64,000 nt of DNA from Stenotrophomonas maltophilia (GCF_002138415.1 NZ_CP015612.1:908001-972000), one strand, 5' to 3'. Numbered from the stretch's first letter, positions 1 to 9,124 are shown. Notes: generated by a model not told the origin, from the letters alone. Made by a program: numbers and translations.

Positions 1-938
1 GCGAGATCACGCTGACCTATTTCGAGTACGGCACGCTGGCTGCGCTGCAGCTGTTCGCCGACGCCGGGCTGGACCTGGCGGTGCTGGAAGTGGGCCTGGG
101 CGGGCGTCTCGATGCAGTCAACATCGTCGATGCCGACGTGGCGGTGATCACCACCGTGGACATCGACCATGCCGAGTGGCTGGGCGAGGACCGCGAAGCG
201 ATCGGCGCCGAGAAGGCCGGCATCATCCGCGGCTGGAAGCCGGTGATCCTGGGCGAGACCGATCCGCCGTCGAGCGTGCTGCGCCGTGCCTACCTGGTTG
301 GCGCCAATGCGATCCGTGGTGGCAGCGACTATTTCTACGAGCCGATCGATGCCCAGCGTTGGCGCTGGCGCGATGTCGGCCTGCGCATGGAACTGCCGAC
401 CCCGGCGCTGGCCGGCCCGATCCAGCTGGCCAATGCGGGTGCCGCCATCGCCGCGCTGCGCGCGCTGGACAAGCCGGTGCCGCGTGCGGCGTGGGCCGCC
501 GGTGTCGCAGCGGCACGCATTTCCGGCCGGCTGCAGGCATTCGAGCGCGATGGCGTGCAGATCCGCGTCGACGTCGGCCACAACCCGCAGGCGGCGGGCC
601 AGCTGGCGCGTGCGCTGAAGGCCGAGGTCTCGGCCGGGCGCACCCTGGCGGTGTACGCCGCGCTGCAGGACAAGGACGCAGCGGGGGTGGTGCAGGCGCT
701 GGAGGACGTAGTGGGCGAGTGGACCCTGGCCGGGCTGGACGGCCCGCGTGGGCAGAGCGCCGCCCAGCTGCAGGCACGCCTGGTCGGCACCGTCGCCGCC
801 ACGGCGCTGCTGGCTGACAGCGTCGAACAGGCGCTGGCGCAGGTGCTGGCCAAGGCCGAGCGCGGCGACCGCGTGCTGGTGTTCGGCTCCTTCCATACCG
901 CCGCTGCTGCCCTGCAGTGGCTGCAGGGCGACGCCTGA
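1..938 (+). CDS. folC: Bifunctional folylpolyglutamate/dihydrofolate synthase, 3' part
   Basis: FolC joins glutamate to dihydropteroate and to (tetrahydro)folates in the cytoplasm, using ATP. Only the C-terminal ~311 residues are in the window; the gene enters from the left edge, first whole codon at base 3. Visible family signatures are TYFEYGTLAAL near the start, the LEVGLGGRLDAVN block, AEKAGIIR and the C-terminal ligase-domain segment VDVGHNPQAAGQLA. It ends 81 bases before a SPOR-domain gene on the same strand, and folC followed by SPOR protein, cvpA and purF is a familiar gammaproteobacterial order. Nothing looks broken; the missing ~100-120 residues simply lie upstream. Confidence 0.95.
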   Translation, partial: EITLTYFEYGTLAALQLFADAGLDLAVLEVGLGGRLDAVNIVDADVAVITTVDIDHAEWLGEDREAIGAEKAGIIRGWKPVILGETDPPSSVLRRAYLVGANAIRGGSDYFYEPIDAQRWRWRDVGLRMELPTPALAGPIQLANAGAAIAALRALDKPVPRAAWAAGVAAARISGRLQAFERDGVQIRVDVGHNPQAAGQLARALKAEVSAGRTLAVYAALQDKDAAGVVQALEDVVGEWTLAGLDGPRGQSAAQLQARLVGTVAATALLADSVEQALAQVLAKAERGDRVLVFGSFHTAAAALQWLQGDA

Positions 939-980
939 TCCGCGTTCAGCCAACGCCGACGCCGTCCGGTCCGGCACCCG

Positions 981-986
981 TATAAT
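981..986 (+). promoter_or_regulatory. Candidate -10 hexamer before the SPOR-domain gene
   Basis: A perfect TATAAT lies 34 bases before the GTG start at 1020. No convincing -35 element is visible at 16-18 bases upstream, so this is a -10-only call in the short gap between folC and the next gene. Confidence 0.4.
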
Positions 987-1019
987 CGATGCCAATCTCC
1001 GGACAGTTGCCTGCCTCAC

Positions 1020-2063
1020 GTGGATACGCCTCTGAAACAGCGTCTGATTGGTGCCATCGTGCTGGTGGCACTGGCCGTGATTTTCCTGCCGATGCTGGTC
1101 AAGGGGCCGGCACCGGACAGCGGCGTGGCCAATGTGCCGATCGCCGCGCCGGATGCACCGGCCGATGGCCAGTTCGAAACCCGTGAGCTGCCCCTGGTCG
1201 CCCCGGCCGGTGGTGCCACCGGCCTGCAGACCGGGCAGGCCAAGCCGCTGCAGGACGCCGCCACGCCGGCCACTCCGCCGACCGTGGACACCTCGCCGAC
1301 GGTCGCCGCCGGCAACTATGCGGTTACCTTCGGTGCCTACGGCAGCAAGGCCGACGCCGACGCGGTGATCGCCTACCTGAAGCGCTCGCAGCTGCCGGGC
1401 TTCGCCGAAACGGCGACCATCAACGGCCGCCAGGCATGGCGCGTGCGCGTGGGGCCGTACGCCGACCGAGCACAGGCCGAGGCCGCCCGCCTGCAGGCGG
1501 TGAAGATCCGTGCCGATGTGAAGGCCGAAGTGATCACTCTGGATGCCGCAGCGGACAGCAGCGCCCCGGTGGCAGCCACCCCGGCACCGGCTACGCCGAG
1601 CGCCAGTACCCCATCTGCCGCCACCGCGCCGTCGGCCAGCAGCAACCCGGTGCGCAGTGAAAGCCTGCCGCCGAGTACGCCGACTGCAACGACCACTCCG
1701 GCGGCCAAGCCCGAGCCGCCGAAGCCGGCGCCGAAGCCCGAAACCCCGAAGCCCGAGCCGAAGTCGGAGGCCACCGCCAGCAAGCCGGCAACGGCCCCGG
1801 CCACGCCGGCAGCACCGGCCGCCAGCGGCGTCGGCTTTGCCGTGCAGCTGGGCGCGTTCGGCCAGGCCAACGATGCCAACGCCCTGCGCGACAAGGTCCG
1901 CGCCGCCGGCTTCAGCGCTTTCGTCGAACAGGTCCGCACCGAAAAGGGCACCCTGCATCGCGTCCGCGTCGGGCCGGTGGCCAACCGCGCCGATGCCGAG
2001 CAGCTGAAGGCGCAGGTCGCCGCCAAGGTCGGCGTGGCCGGCATGGTGCGACCGCACCCATGA
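1020..2063 (+). CDS. DedD-like cell-division protein with two SPOR domains
   Basis: A 347-residue inner-membrane protein with a short cytoplasmic N-terminus, one membrane segment (about residues 8-27), a long Pro/Ala/Lys-rich linker and two SPOR domains. The first is at about 99-173 (begins NYAVTFGAYGSKADAD), the second at about 270-345 (begins VGFAVQLGAFGQANDAN). SPOR domains bind peptidoglycan glycan strands stripped of stem peptides at the division septum. Position between folC and cvpA matches E. coli dedD, but dedD has one SPOR domain and this protein has two separated by a ~95-residue low-complexity linker, so the duplication is notable. The start is GTG at 1020, chosen because it directly precedes the charged N-terminus and membrane segment. 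Confidence 0.85.
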   Translation: MDTPLKQRLIGAIVLVALAVIFLPMLVKGPAPDSGVANVPIAAPDAPADGQFETRELPLVAPAGGATGLQTGQAKPLQDAATPATPPTVDTSPTVAAGNYAVTFGAYGSKADADAVIAYLKRSQLPGFAETATINGRQAWRVRVGPYADRAQAEAARLQAVKIRADVKAEVITLDAAADSSAPVAATPAPATPSASTPSAATAPSASSNPVRSESLPPSTPTATTTPAAKPEPPKPAPKPETPKPEPKSEATASKPATAPATPAAPAASGVGFAVQLGAFGQANDANALRDKVRAAGFSAFVEQVRTEKGTLHRVRVGPVANRADAEQLKAQVAAKVGVAGMVRPHP

Positions 2064-2109
2064 CCCACGCGCAGCCCCGTTGCCAGCGCCGCCGAAGGAG
2101 CGGGGCGCC

Positions 2110-2889
2110 ATGATCGACGTGGTGCTGCTGATCGTGATCGCCGCCTCCACCCTGCTGGGGATGCTGCGCGGCTTCGTGGGAATCGTCATCGGCACCCTGT
2201 CGTGGCTGCTGGCCGCGTGGGCGGCCTTCGCCTTCGGCAATGATGCCGCCCATTGGTGGGCCGCCCCGGCAGCCCCCGGTGGCGAACACTTCGTCGGTGG
2301 CTACCTTGGGGTCGGCATCGGCGTGATGATCGTGGTCGCGGTGATCGGCATGGTCATCAAGGCCCTGGTCCACCGCAGCATGCTGACCAGCCTGGACCGC
2401 CTGCTGGGCGGGGTGCTGGGCGCCGTGCGGGGCGGCCTGATCGCCGCGATCCTGCTGCTGCTGGGCAGCTTCACCCCGTTGACTGCTGAGCCGTCCTGGC
2501 AGCGCTCTGCGGTGCGCCCGCTGCTGAACCCCACGGTGGCCTGGATGAACAGCAAGCTGCCGCACTGGGAGGTTCCTGGCGCCGATCTGCTGCCCAAGGG
2601 CTTGCCGACCGACGCCCTGTCCCCATCTGCATTGATGGAGTTGGGCAAGAACGCTGGCGCCGGGTTGGGAAAGCCGGGCGCGGCAGGCGATAATGGCATC
2701 CTCAACCAGGTAGTGGCAGGCAGCGGATGGCTGCGGCCTGCGAAAGCGGAACAGGGCGATTCCTACGATCCGGCCGAAGTGCGCCCGGACGCTCCTGCAC
2801 TGCCGGACAGTATCGAGCCGGGCGATCCGGCCAACGTCGACCGCGCGCGCGGCGACCACCGCGGCCAGGTACGGCCACCTTCCTTGTAA
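2110..2889 (+). CDS. cvpA: CvpA family membrane protein
   Basis: CvpA-family inner-membrane protein of 259 residues; in E. coli it is needed for colicin V export and lies upstream of purF, and its biochemical role is unclear. The sequence opens with MIDVVLLIVIAASTLLGML and has further hydrophobic segments to about residue 130 (VGIVIGTLSWLLAAW, GVMIVVAVIGMVI, GGLIAAILLLLGSF), followed by a long hydrophilic tail rich in Pro, Asp and Gly. I chose ATG 2110, not an earlier in-frame TTG at 2080, because GAAGGAG sits 8-9 bases upstream and the family starts MIDxVLL. It precedes purF by 30 bases and is probably co-transcribed with it. Confidence 0.88.
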   Translation: MIDVVLLIVIAASTLLGMLRGFVGIVIGTLSWLLAAWAAFAFGNDAAHWWAAPAAPGGEHFVGGYLGVGIGVMIVVAVIGMVIKALVHRSMLTSLDRLLGGVLGAVRGGLIAAILLLLGSFTPLTAEPSWQRSAVRPLLNPTVAWMNSKLPHWEVPGADLLPKGLPTDALSPSALMELGKNAGAGLGKPGAAGDNGILNQVVAGSGWLRPAKAEQGDSYDPAEVRPDAPALPDSIEPGDPANVDRARGDHRGQVRPPSL

Positions 2890-2919
2890 CTGGGCACAGC
2901 CCAGCGGAGACCTCGCACC

Positions 2920-4386
2920 ATGTGTGGCATCGTCGGAATCGTCGGCAACCAGAACGTCGCCGGGCAGTTGTATGACGGCTTGACCGTCCTCCAGCATCGC
3001 GGCCAGGATGCGGCGGGCATTGCCACCGTCAATGGCAGCCGCCTGCGGGTGCAGAAGGCCACCGGCCTGGTCCGCGATGTGTTTGATGCCCGCACCATGT
3101 CCACCCTGGAAGGCAGCGTCGGCATCGCCCATGTGCGCTACCCGACCGCCGGTTCGGAAGGCATGGACGAGGCGCAGCCGTTCTACGTCAATTCGCCGTA
3201 CGGCATCGCGCTGGCCCACAACGGCAACCTGATCAATACCGAAGCCCTGCGCCAGCAGGTGTTCGAGCAGGACCGCCGCAACGTCAACACCGATTCGGAC
3301 AGCGAAGTGCTGCTGAATGTGTTCGCCTATGAACTGGAACAGCAGCGCCAGCTGAGCCCGGAAGCTGCGATCCGCGCGGTGGCCGGCGTGCACCGCCGCT
3401 GCAAGGGTGGCTACGCGGTGGTCAGCGTGGTGCTGGGCCTGGGCCTGGTGGCCTTCCGCGACCCGCACGGCATCCGTCCGCTGGTGCTGGGCAAGCGCAG
3501 CCATGCAGAGGGCGACGAGTACATCGTCGCTTCCGAGTCGGCCGCACTGGACGTGCTGGGCTTCCAGCGCGTGCGGGACGTGCAGCCGGGCGAAGCGCTG
3601 GTGATCACTGCGCGTGGCGAGCTGTTCTCGGAGATCTGTGCCGAGCCAGCCGAGCACACCCCGTGCATCTTCGAATACGTGTACTTCGCGCGCCCGGATT
3701 CGATGATCGACAACGTCTCGGTGCACAAGGCGCGCATGCGCATGGGCATCAAGCTGGGCGAGAAGATCCTGCGGCTGCGCCCGGACCACGATATCGACAC
3801 CATCATCCCGATCCCGGATACCTCGCGCGATGCCGCGCTGGAGATCTCCAACGTGCTCGGAGTGAAGTACCGCGAAGGCTTCATCAAGAACCGCTACATC
3901 GGCCGCACCTTCATCATGCCGGGGCAGGGTGAACGCGTGAAGTCGGTGCGCCGCAAGCTCAACCCGATCCACCTGGAGTTCCGCAACCGCGTGGTGCTGC
4001 TGGTGGACGACTCGATCGTGCGTGGCACCACCAGCCAGCAGATCGTGCAGATGGCCCGTGATGCGGGTGCGCGCAAGGTCTACCTGGCCAGCGCGGCGCC
4101 GCCGGTGCGTTATCCGAACATCTACGGCATCGACATGCCGGCGGCCGAAGAACTGGTCGCGCACAACCGCAGCGTGGAAGAGATCGAAGCCCACCTGGGC
4201 TGTGACTGGCTGATCTACCAGGACCTGGAAGACATGGAAGCGGCGGTGAGCGAGGGCAACCCGGCGCTGCGCAACTTCGATTCGTCCTGCTTCAACGGTC
4301 ACTACCCGACGGGTATCGAGCCGGGCTACTTCGAGCGCATCCAGCAGCTGCGTTCGGATGATGCCAAGCACAAGCGCCGCGCCTGA
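2920..4386 (+). CDS. purF: Amidophosphoribosyltransferase
   Basis: PurF (488 residues) catalyses the first committed step of purine synthesis: PRPP plus glutamine to 5-phosphoribosylamine. The N-terminal nucleophile glutaminase domain begins MCGIVGIVG, with Cys2 as nucleophile after Met removal, and [13 protein letters not shown] follows. The C-terminal phosphoribosyltransferase domain carries the PRPP-binding loop [15 protein letters not shown] (about residues 350-364). Length is close to the usual ~490-505. This protein lacks the Bacillus-type long propeptide, consistent with the E. coli-type enzyme. It follows cvpA closely and precedes a DUF455 gene by nine bases. Confidence 0.97.
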   Translation: MCGIVGIVGNQNVAGQLYDGLTVLQHRGQDAAGIATVNGSRLRVQKATGLVRDVFDARTMSTLEGSVGIAHVRYPTAGSEGMDEAQPFYVNSPYGIALAHNGNLINTEALRQQVFEQDRRNVNTDSDSEVLLNVFAYELEQQRQLSPEAAIRAVAGVHRRCKGGYAVVSVVLGLGLVAFRDPHGIRPLVLGKRSHAEGDEYIVASESAALDVLGFQRVRDVQPGEALVITARGELFSEICAEPAEHTPCIFEYVYFARPDSMIDNVSVHKARMRMGIKLGEKILRLRPDHDIDTIIPIPDTSRDAALEISNVLGVKYREGFIKNRYIGRTFIMPGQGERVKSVRRKLNPIHLEFRNRVVLLVDDSIVRGTTSQQIVQMARDAGARKVYLASAAPPVRYPNIYGIDMPAAEELVAHNRSVEEIEAHLGCDWLIYQDLEDMEAAVSEGNPALRNFDSSCFNGHYPTGIEPGYFERIQQLRSDDAKHKRRA

Positions 4387-4395
4387 GGTCCAGGC

Positions 4396-5220
4396 GTGGT
4401 TGACGTGCCCGACGTTGGTGGCGACCTGCTGCGCGCCGCGCAGCAGTGCCTGGCCGAAGCTGACCCGCTGCGCAAGGTCGCGCTGACCCAGGCGTATGCG
4501 GCCGCGTTCCGTGCCGGCCGCCTGAAGGTGGCGGCCGATGCGCCGCCGCCCGAGCCAATCCGCATGCCGGGCCGGCCGCCGCAGCTGGTACTGGTGCATC
4601 CGCGCGAAGTGCCGCGGCGCGGACTGGGCGGGGTGGAAGGGCGTGCCGCCTTCATCCACGCCATCGCCCACATCGAACTCAATGCGATCGACCTGGCCTG
4701 GGATGCGGTGTATCGCTTCCGTGGCCTGCCGCCAGCGTTCCATGCCGACTGGGTCAGCTGTGCCGACGACGAATCGCGGCACTTCATGCTGCTGCGCGAG
4801 CGCCTGCAGGTGCACGGCCACGACTACGCTGATTTCCCCGCGCACAACGGCCTATGGGAAATGTGCGAAAAGACCGCGCACGATGGCCTGGCACGCATGG
4901 CGCTGGTGCCACGCGTGCTGGAAGCGCGCGGCCTGGACGTGACGCCCGGCATGATCGAGAAGCTGCGCAATGTCGGCGATGGCGAGACCGCCGACGTACT
5001 GGAAGTGATCCTGCGCGAGGAAGTGGCACATGTCGCTGCCGGTTCGCGCTGGTACCGCTGGTACTGCGATCGCGCCGGCGTCGAGCCGCGCGCACGTTTC
5101 AAGGAACTGCTGGTGGAGTACGCCGGCGGCTACCTGCATGGGCCGTTCAACATCGAAGCGCGCCTGCTGGCCGGATTCGATGCGGATGAGCTCGCCAACC
5201 TGGTTGAACAGGCCGGTTGA
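4396..5220 (+). CDS. Ferritin-like DUF455 family protein
   Basis: A 274-residue protein of the DUF455 ferritin-like family, whose enzymatic role is not established; the fold suggests a di-metal site. Candidate metal ligands are visible on successive helices: IHAIAHIELNAIDLAWDA, DDESRHFMLL and LREEVAHVAAGSRW, the Glu/His spacing expected of a four-helix di-iron protein, together with the tryptophan-rich WYRWYC segment. The start is GTG at 4396, nine bases after purF; a GTG at 4405 is also possible and no strong ribosome-binding site decides between them. The near-contact with purF suggests read-through transcription. A large palindrome lies immediately after the stop codon. Confidence 0.8.
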   Translation: MVDVPDVGGDLLRAAQQCLAEADPLRKVALTQAYAAAFRAGRLKVAADAPPPEPIRMPGRPPQLVLVHPREVPRRGLGGVEGRAAFIHAIAHIELNAIDLAWDAVYRFRGLPPAFHADWVSCADDESRHFMLLRERLQVHGHDYADFPAHNGLWEMCEKTAHDGLARMALVPRVLEARGLDVTPGMIEKLRNVGDGETADVLEVILREEVAHVAAGSRWYRWYCDRAGVEPRARFKELLVEYAGGYLHGPFNIEARLLAGFDADELANLVEQAG

Positions 5221-5222
5221 AG

Positions 5223-5287
5223 AAAAGGGGACGGAGGGGATTAAGTCGTTTGTGGCACAAACGACTTAATCCCCTCCGTCCCTTTTT
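5223..5287. repeat. 65-bp near-perfect palindrome between convergent genes
   Basis: Arms of 32 bases fold around a single central G at 5255, with one G-T wobble (5227/5283). The left arm starts AAAAGGGGACGGAGGGG and continues TTAAGTCGTTTGTG. It fills the whole gap between the stop of the DUF455 gene and the stop of the minus-strand DUF2235 gene, and the A/T runs at its ends would make it a bidirectional terminator. The exact symmetry over 65 bases exceeds an ordinary terminator and suggests a mobile palindromic element. Confidence 0.85.
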
Positions 5288-6772
5288 TCAGGCATTCGGC
5301 AACACCACGCGCTTGCCGTCCACGGTCGGCCGGTTGATGTAGAACAGGCCTGGGCCCGGCCGGTACGGTAGTTCGCTGACGCCGGCATCGGCGGCGTAGG
5401 TCAGTGCGGTGTCGCCCAGTGCATCGAAGTTCCAGTGCGCTGACTGCATCAGGTAGCGCCGCCGCAGCAGCGCCTCCTGTGTCTGCGTCAGCGGCTGTCC
5501 GGCCACCAGGCGGCGTGCGATCGGCTGCAGGGCGGATGGCAGCTCCCAGCCGGGAACTCCGGCCGCATTGGCGGTCCATTGCACGCCGGCATCGATGGCC
5601 TGCTGCTGCATCACCTGCAGTGCGATCAGTTGATAACGCCAGTCGATGCGCCGACGCAGCACCACCGCGGCAGTCACATACAGCACCGGTGACAGCAGCA
5701 CGCTGCGGCTGCCGGCGCGACGCTGCTGCTGCCACTGGTGCCAGACATCCACCCAGACCTCCTTTTCACCCACGCCCAGCTGCTGCCGCCAGCGTTCGGC
5801 ATCGGCCTGCGTTTCGGCGTAGGCCGTGGTGGCCTGCAGCAACGCCAGCGGAGGGACCTGGTAGTCGGAAACCGCTGGGCGGCGCAGCTGCTGCCGGCGC
5901 GGACGGCTGAGCAGCTTGGGCCCTTCTTCCAGCTGGTTGTAGCCACCGCCTATGTTGGCGTGCACGCCGGGCAGGGCGATCTCGGTGAACGTTGGCGCGA
6001 CGCTCGTCAGCGGGTAGTGCTGGCGATGTTCATCACGCGCGGTGAGCTGCACCACGTGTGCGGCGACGCCACTGCGCAGCGCCAGTTGTGGCTGTTCATC
6101 GGCGCGGCCGCCATTGACCGCGACCACGGTGTCGAACAGGCCGATGAAGCGCAGCACCGGCATGGCAGGTGCGAAGTCGGTTGCACAGGCAAGGCCTGAG
6201 GCCTGCAGCAGCTGGCGCCAGCGCGCGCTGTCCCAGCCCTGCAGCTGGTTGGCGATATCACGCGCCGCGGCAGCGCCTCGCGAAAACCCGAACAGATCCA
6301 GCTGCACGCGACGCAGCGGCTGCCGCCAGCGCGTGGACAGCTCGGCAAGCGCGGCCGGCAGCAGCACCTGCAGCGCGCGCTGCACTTTCGCCCGCACGCC
6401 GCTGGCACCGATGCCGAACGCCAGGCCGATCAGATCATCATCGGCATCATCGCGGGTGCCCACGCCTTCCACGTAGATCGACAGTGATGGCGTGGCCATC
6501 GCGTCACGGCGGCTATCCGGATACAGCTGCTGCAGGCGCGCGATGTTGGTCGGGCCGTTGTCGTAGCTGCTGGTCAGCCGGCTCTGGTAGGTCGAATCGT
6601 CATCCGCACGCAGCTGCACCGGGCGTGGCTGTGGCAGCTGCGGACGACCGCGCGCCAGGTTGTGGGCGTTGTTGCGGGTGCCATCGAAGAACAGGCCGAT
6701 CCGCAGCAAGCCGACATCTTCGTCCGTGTCCTGCGATGGTGCCATGTGCATGTCCCGTCGTGACTGCGTCAC
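5288..6772 (-). CDS. DUF2235 alpha/beta-hydrolase, Tle1-like putative phospholipase
   Basis: A 494-residue protein with a DUF2235 domain, the family that includes type VI secretion lipase effectors of the Tle1 group. Near the N-terminus is the family start LFFDGTRNN, then the nucleophile elbow DLFGFSRGAAAARD (Ser near residue 173), the acidic-residue segment GLFDTVVAVNG, and PGVHANIGGGY carrying the presumed catalytic His. Family members usually have Asp after the small residue in that last motif (HADxGGGY); here it is Asn. The last ~150 residues match no domain I recognise. No signal peptide, and no VgrG, PAAR, Hcp or obvious immunity gene is adjacent, so a secreted role is inference. The start could be Met at 6772, 6751 or 6745. 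Confidence 0.75.
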   Translation of the reverse strand: MTQSRRDMHMAPSQDTDEDVGLLRIGLFFDGTRNNAHNLARGRPQLPQPRPVQLRADDDSTYQSRLTSSYDNGPTNIARLQQLYPDSRRDAMATPSLSIYVEGVGTRDDADDDLIGLAFGIGASGVRAKVQRALQVLLPAALAELSTRWRQPLRRVQLDLFGFSRGAAAARDIANQLQGWDSARWRQLLQASGLACATDFAPAMPVLRFIGLFDTVVAVNGGRADEQPQLALRSGVAAHVVQLTARDEHRQHYPLTSVAPTFTEIALPGVHANIGGGYNQLEEGPKLLSRPRRQQLRRPAVSDYQVPPLALLQATTAYAETQADAERWRQQLGVGEKEVWVDVWHQWQQQRRAGSRSVLLSPVLYVTAAVVLRRRIDWRYQLIALQVMQQQAIDAGVQWTANAAGVPGWELPSALQPIARRLVAGQPLTQTQEALLRRRYLMQSAHWNFDALGDTALTYAADAGVSELPYRPGPGLFYINRPTVDGKRVVLPNA

Positions 6773-6970
6773 GGTAGCGCGAAAGCGGTGTATTGACGAA
6801 GGGTAGTGACGCTTTTGACCTTACTTAACGCAGATGCGGTCGATCACAGTTCCTGATTTTCATTCCCATCTTCTATTGAATTCACATGACCCGCGCAGGC
6901 CATATGGCCAGACCCGGCAAACCCGGGCGTGCTGCATCAACGCTGTTCACATCATTCAAGGAGCGACGCA

Positions 6971-8224
6971 ATGTTGTCCAGATCGATTGGCAAAGCGGCA
7001 GGTGGCCTGGTGTTGGGTTTGTCGGTGGCAGCGGCCGCGCATGCGGCACCGTTGTTCGAGCCGGTGACGGTCATCAGCCGGGCATCGGCAAACAGTGAGC
7101 CCGCGCTGGGCAAGCTGCTGGCCACCCCGTCCACGGCGACGGTACAGGAAGTGCGTGTCGATGCTGCTGCCACCGCGCAGCCGCAGCTGGAGTTCGAACT
7201 GCTTGGCCAGCACGTGCAGGCGGTGCGCAGCAAGGTTGAAGCACTGCCTGATGGCGGCAGCATCTGGTACGGCCAGTTGCGCTCGCCGTCCGATCGGCTG
7301 ACTGCCGCCACTTCGAACGGTCAGGATGATCCTGGCAATTCAGTGATCCTGGTGCGTTCGGGCAACACCCTCACCGGTTCGATCCGCAAGGACGGCAAGC
7401 TGTACCGCCTGCGCCCGCTGGGCAACCGCCATGTGCTGGTGGAAGTGGATGAATCGCGGATGCCGGCCGATCATCCGGCCGACTACAACCAGCTGCCGAA
7501 AATCCCGATGGGCAACAACGATCGCATCGGCATCGCGCAGGCCTCGTCCGGTAGTCCGGCCACCATCCGCGTGCTGGTGGTGGCGACCAATGCAGCGGTA
7601 ACGGCCTATGGCGGCAACATGCAGTCGCTGGTGCAGCTGGCGGTGGCCGAATCCAACCAGGGCTACGTCAACAGCAACGTCGGCATCACCCTGCAGCTGG
7701 CCGGCTACGAGACCACCAGCTACACCGAGTCCGGCAACTTCACCACCGACCTGACCCGCTTCCGCAACACCAGCGACGGCTACATGGACAGCATCCACAC
7801 CAGCCGCAACAACACCGCGGCCGACGTCGGTGTACTGCTGATCAACAACACCAGCTACTGCGGGTTGGCCTCGGGTATCGGTTCCACCGCATCGACCGCG
7901 TTTGCCGCGGTGTACTGGGATTGCGCCACGGGCTACTACTCGTTCGCGCACGAGATCGGCCATCTGCAGAGTGCACGGCACGATATCGCCAGTGATCCCA
8001 GCACGTCGCCCTATGCCTATGGGCATGGCTATCGCTACGAGCCGTCCTCCGGTTCGCGCTGGCGCACGATCATGGCCTATGACTGCTCGGCCGGCTGCCC
8101 GCGCCTGAACTACTGGTCCAACCCGAACATCAGCTACAACGGCATCCCGATGGGCAATGCCAGCACCGCCGACAACCAGCGCGTGCTGGTCAATACCAAG
8201 GCCACCATCGCGGCCTTCCGCTGA
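6971..8224 (+). CDS. Secreted zinc metalloprotease (metzincin type)
   Basis: A 417-residue exported protease. The N-terminus is a signal peptide (MLSRSIGKAAGGLVLGLSVA, ending AAHA). The catalytic zinc site HEIGHLQSARH follows the extended metzincin pattern HExxHxxGxxH with Ser in place of Gly, and the downstream Met-turn TIMAYDCS completes the metzincin signature. A ~200-residue propeptide-like region precedes the catalytic domain, which begins near ATIRVLVVATNAA, and two cysteine pairs are visible around the active domain. I chose ATG 6971 because AAGGAG sits about 8 bases upstream and the signal peptide starts there; 6929 would add 14 unrelated residues. Likely a secreted protease acting outside the cell or in the periplasm. 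Substrate unknown. Confidence 0.85.
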   Translation: MLSRSIGKAAGGLVLGLSVAAAAHAAPLFEPVTVISRASANSEPALGKLLATPSTATVQEVRVDAAATAQPQLEFELLGQHVQAVRSKVEALPDGGSIWYGQLRSPSDRLTAATSNGQDDPGNSVILVRSGNTLTGSIRKDGKLYRLRPLGNRHVLVEVDESRMPADHPADYNQLPKIPMGNNDRIGIAQASSGSPATIRVLVVATNAAVTAYGGNMQSLVQLAVAESNQGYVNSNVGITLQLAGYETTSYTESGNFTTDLTRFRNTSDGYMDSIHTSRNNTAADVGVLLINNTSYCGLASGIGSTASTAFAAVYWDCATGYYSFAHEIGHLQSARHDIASDPSTSPYAYGHGYRYEPSSGSRWRTIMAYDCSAGCPRLNYWSNPNISYNGIPMGNASTADNQRVLVNTKATIAAFR

Positions 8225-8232
8225 GGCCAATC

Positions 8233-8301
8233 GCCGACCGGGGTCGGCGTCTACCCGGGTGCGTGCACCTGCCCTGGTAGATGCCAACCTTGGTTGGCAC
8301 C
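8233..8301. repeat. Inverted pair of SMAG-type palindromes
   Basis: Two short stem-loops face each other: 8233-8255 ends CTACC (GTAG head on the minus strand) and 8276-8301 starts GGTAG. Each is a ~9-bp inverted repeat. They lie between the converging metalloprotease and lpxH genes, the usual location of these S. maltophilia elements. Confidence 0.75.
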
Positions 8302-8310
8302 CCGCGTCCA

Positions 8311-9057
8311 TCACTCGCGGGCGAGGGTATCCAGCGACCAGCCGTTGGCGTCCACGCGCAGCACCGAGCCCTGTTCGTACCAGTCCCCCAGCACGATGCG
8401 GGTGCAGGCACGGCCACCGGCCTGCAGGCTGTGCACCGCCGGGCGGTGGGTGTGGCCATGGATCATGGTGTCCACGCCATGGCGCACGAAGGTGGCATCG
8501 ACTTCGGCCGGCGCCACATCGGTGACGGTCTCGAACTGCGCGCGATCACCCTGCTTCATTTCCGACTGGCGGGCCTGGCTCGCTTCACGTGCCTTCTGTG
8601 CGAAGGCGATGCGCGCGGCCAGCGGCTGCGACAGGAACTGCGCCTGGAACACCGGGTCGCGCGTCTGTGCGCGGAACTGCTGGTAGGGAATGTCGTCGGT
8701 GCACAGCAGGTCACCGTGCTGCAGCAGCACCGGGCGGCCGTACAGCTCGATCATGCACGGGTCGGGCAGGATGCGCAGGCCGGCACGGCGCGCGTAGTCC
8801 TCGCCGAGCAGGAAATCGCGGTTGCCGCGGATGAAGTACACCGGCACGCCGCTGTCGGACAGTACCTTCAGCGCATCGGCCACCGCATCGGCGGCGGGCG
8901 AGGGCGTGTCGTCGCCGATCCAGGCTTCGAACAGGTCGCCGAGGATGTACAGCGCATCGGCGCCGGGCGCCTGCTCGCGCAGGAAGCGCAGGAACAGGTC
9001 GGTGATCTCCGGACGGCTGGGGTCCAGGTGCAGGTCGGAAATGAACAACGTGGTCAT
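8311..9057 (-). CDS. lpxH: UDP-2,3-diacylglucosamine diphosphatase
   Basis: LpxH (248 residues) hydrolyses UDP-2,3-diacylglucosamine to lipid X and UMP on the cytoplasmic face of the inner membrane, the fourth step of lipid A synthesis. The calcineurin-like metal motifs are all present: [10 protein letters not shown] at the N-terminus, [22 protein letters not shown], and the late histidines in [12 protein letters not shown] and [12 protein letters not shown]. Length matches the family (about 240). The start ATG 9057 gives the canonical [11 protein letters not shown]. It stands between a SMAG pair and a PAP2 phosphatase gene on the same strand. Confidence 0.96.
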   Translation of the reverse strand: MTTLFISDLHLDPSRPEITDLFLRFLREQAPGADALYILGDLFEAWIGDDTPSPAADAVADALKVLSDSGVPVYFIRGNRDFLLGEDYARRAGLRILPDPCMIELYGRPVLLQHGDLLCTDDIPYQQFRAQTRDPVFQAQFLSQPLAARIAFAQKAREASQARQSEMKQGDRAQFETVTDVAPAEVDATFVRHGVDTMIHGHTHRPAVHSLQAGGRACTRIVLGDWYEQGSVLRVDANGWSLDTLARE

Positions 9058-9080
9058 GCGGGCATTCTAGGGCATCCACC

Positions 9081-9103
9081 GCCGGGCATGTCCCGGCGCT
9101 ACC
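9081..9103 (-). repeat. Single SMAG-type palindrome
   Basis: GCCGGGCATGTCCCGGC followed by GCTACC: a short inverted repeat with its GTAG head on the minus strand, in the 67-base gap between lpxH and the PAP2 gene. Confidence 0.6.
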
Positions 9104-9124
9104 GAAGGGATCTGCCCCCGGGGG

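Noticed and set aside
1912..4845. 977-codon minus-strand frame across cvpA and purF
   Set aside because: Antisense to recognised genes, no domain or ribosome-binding site.
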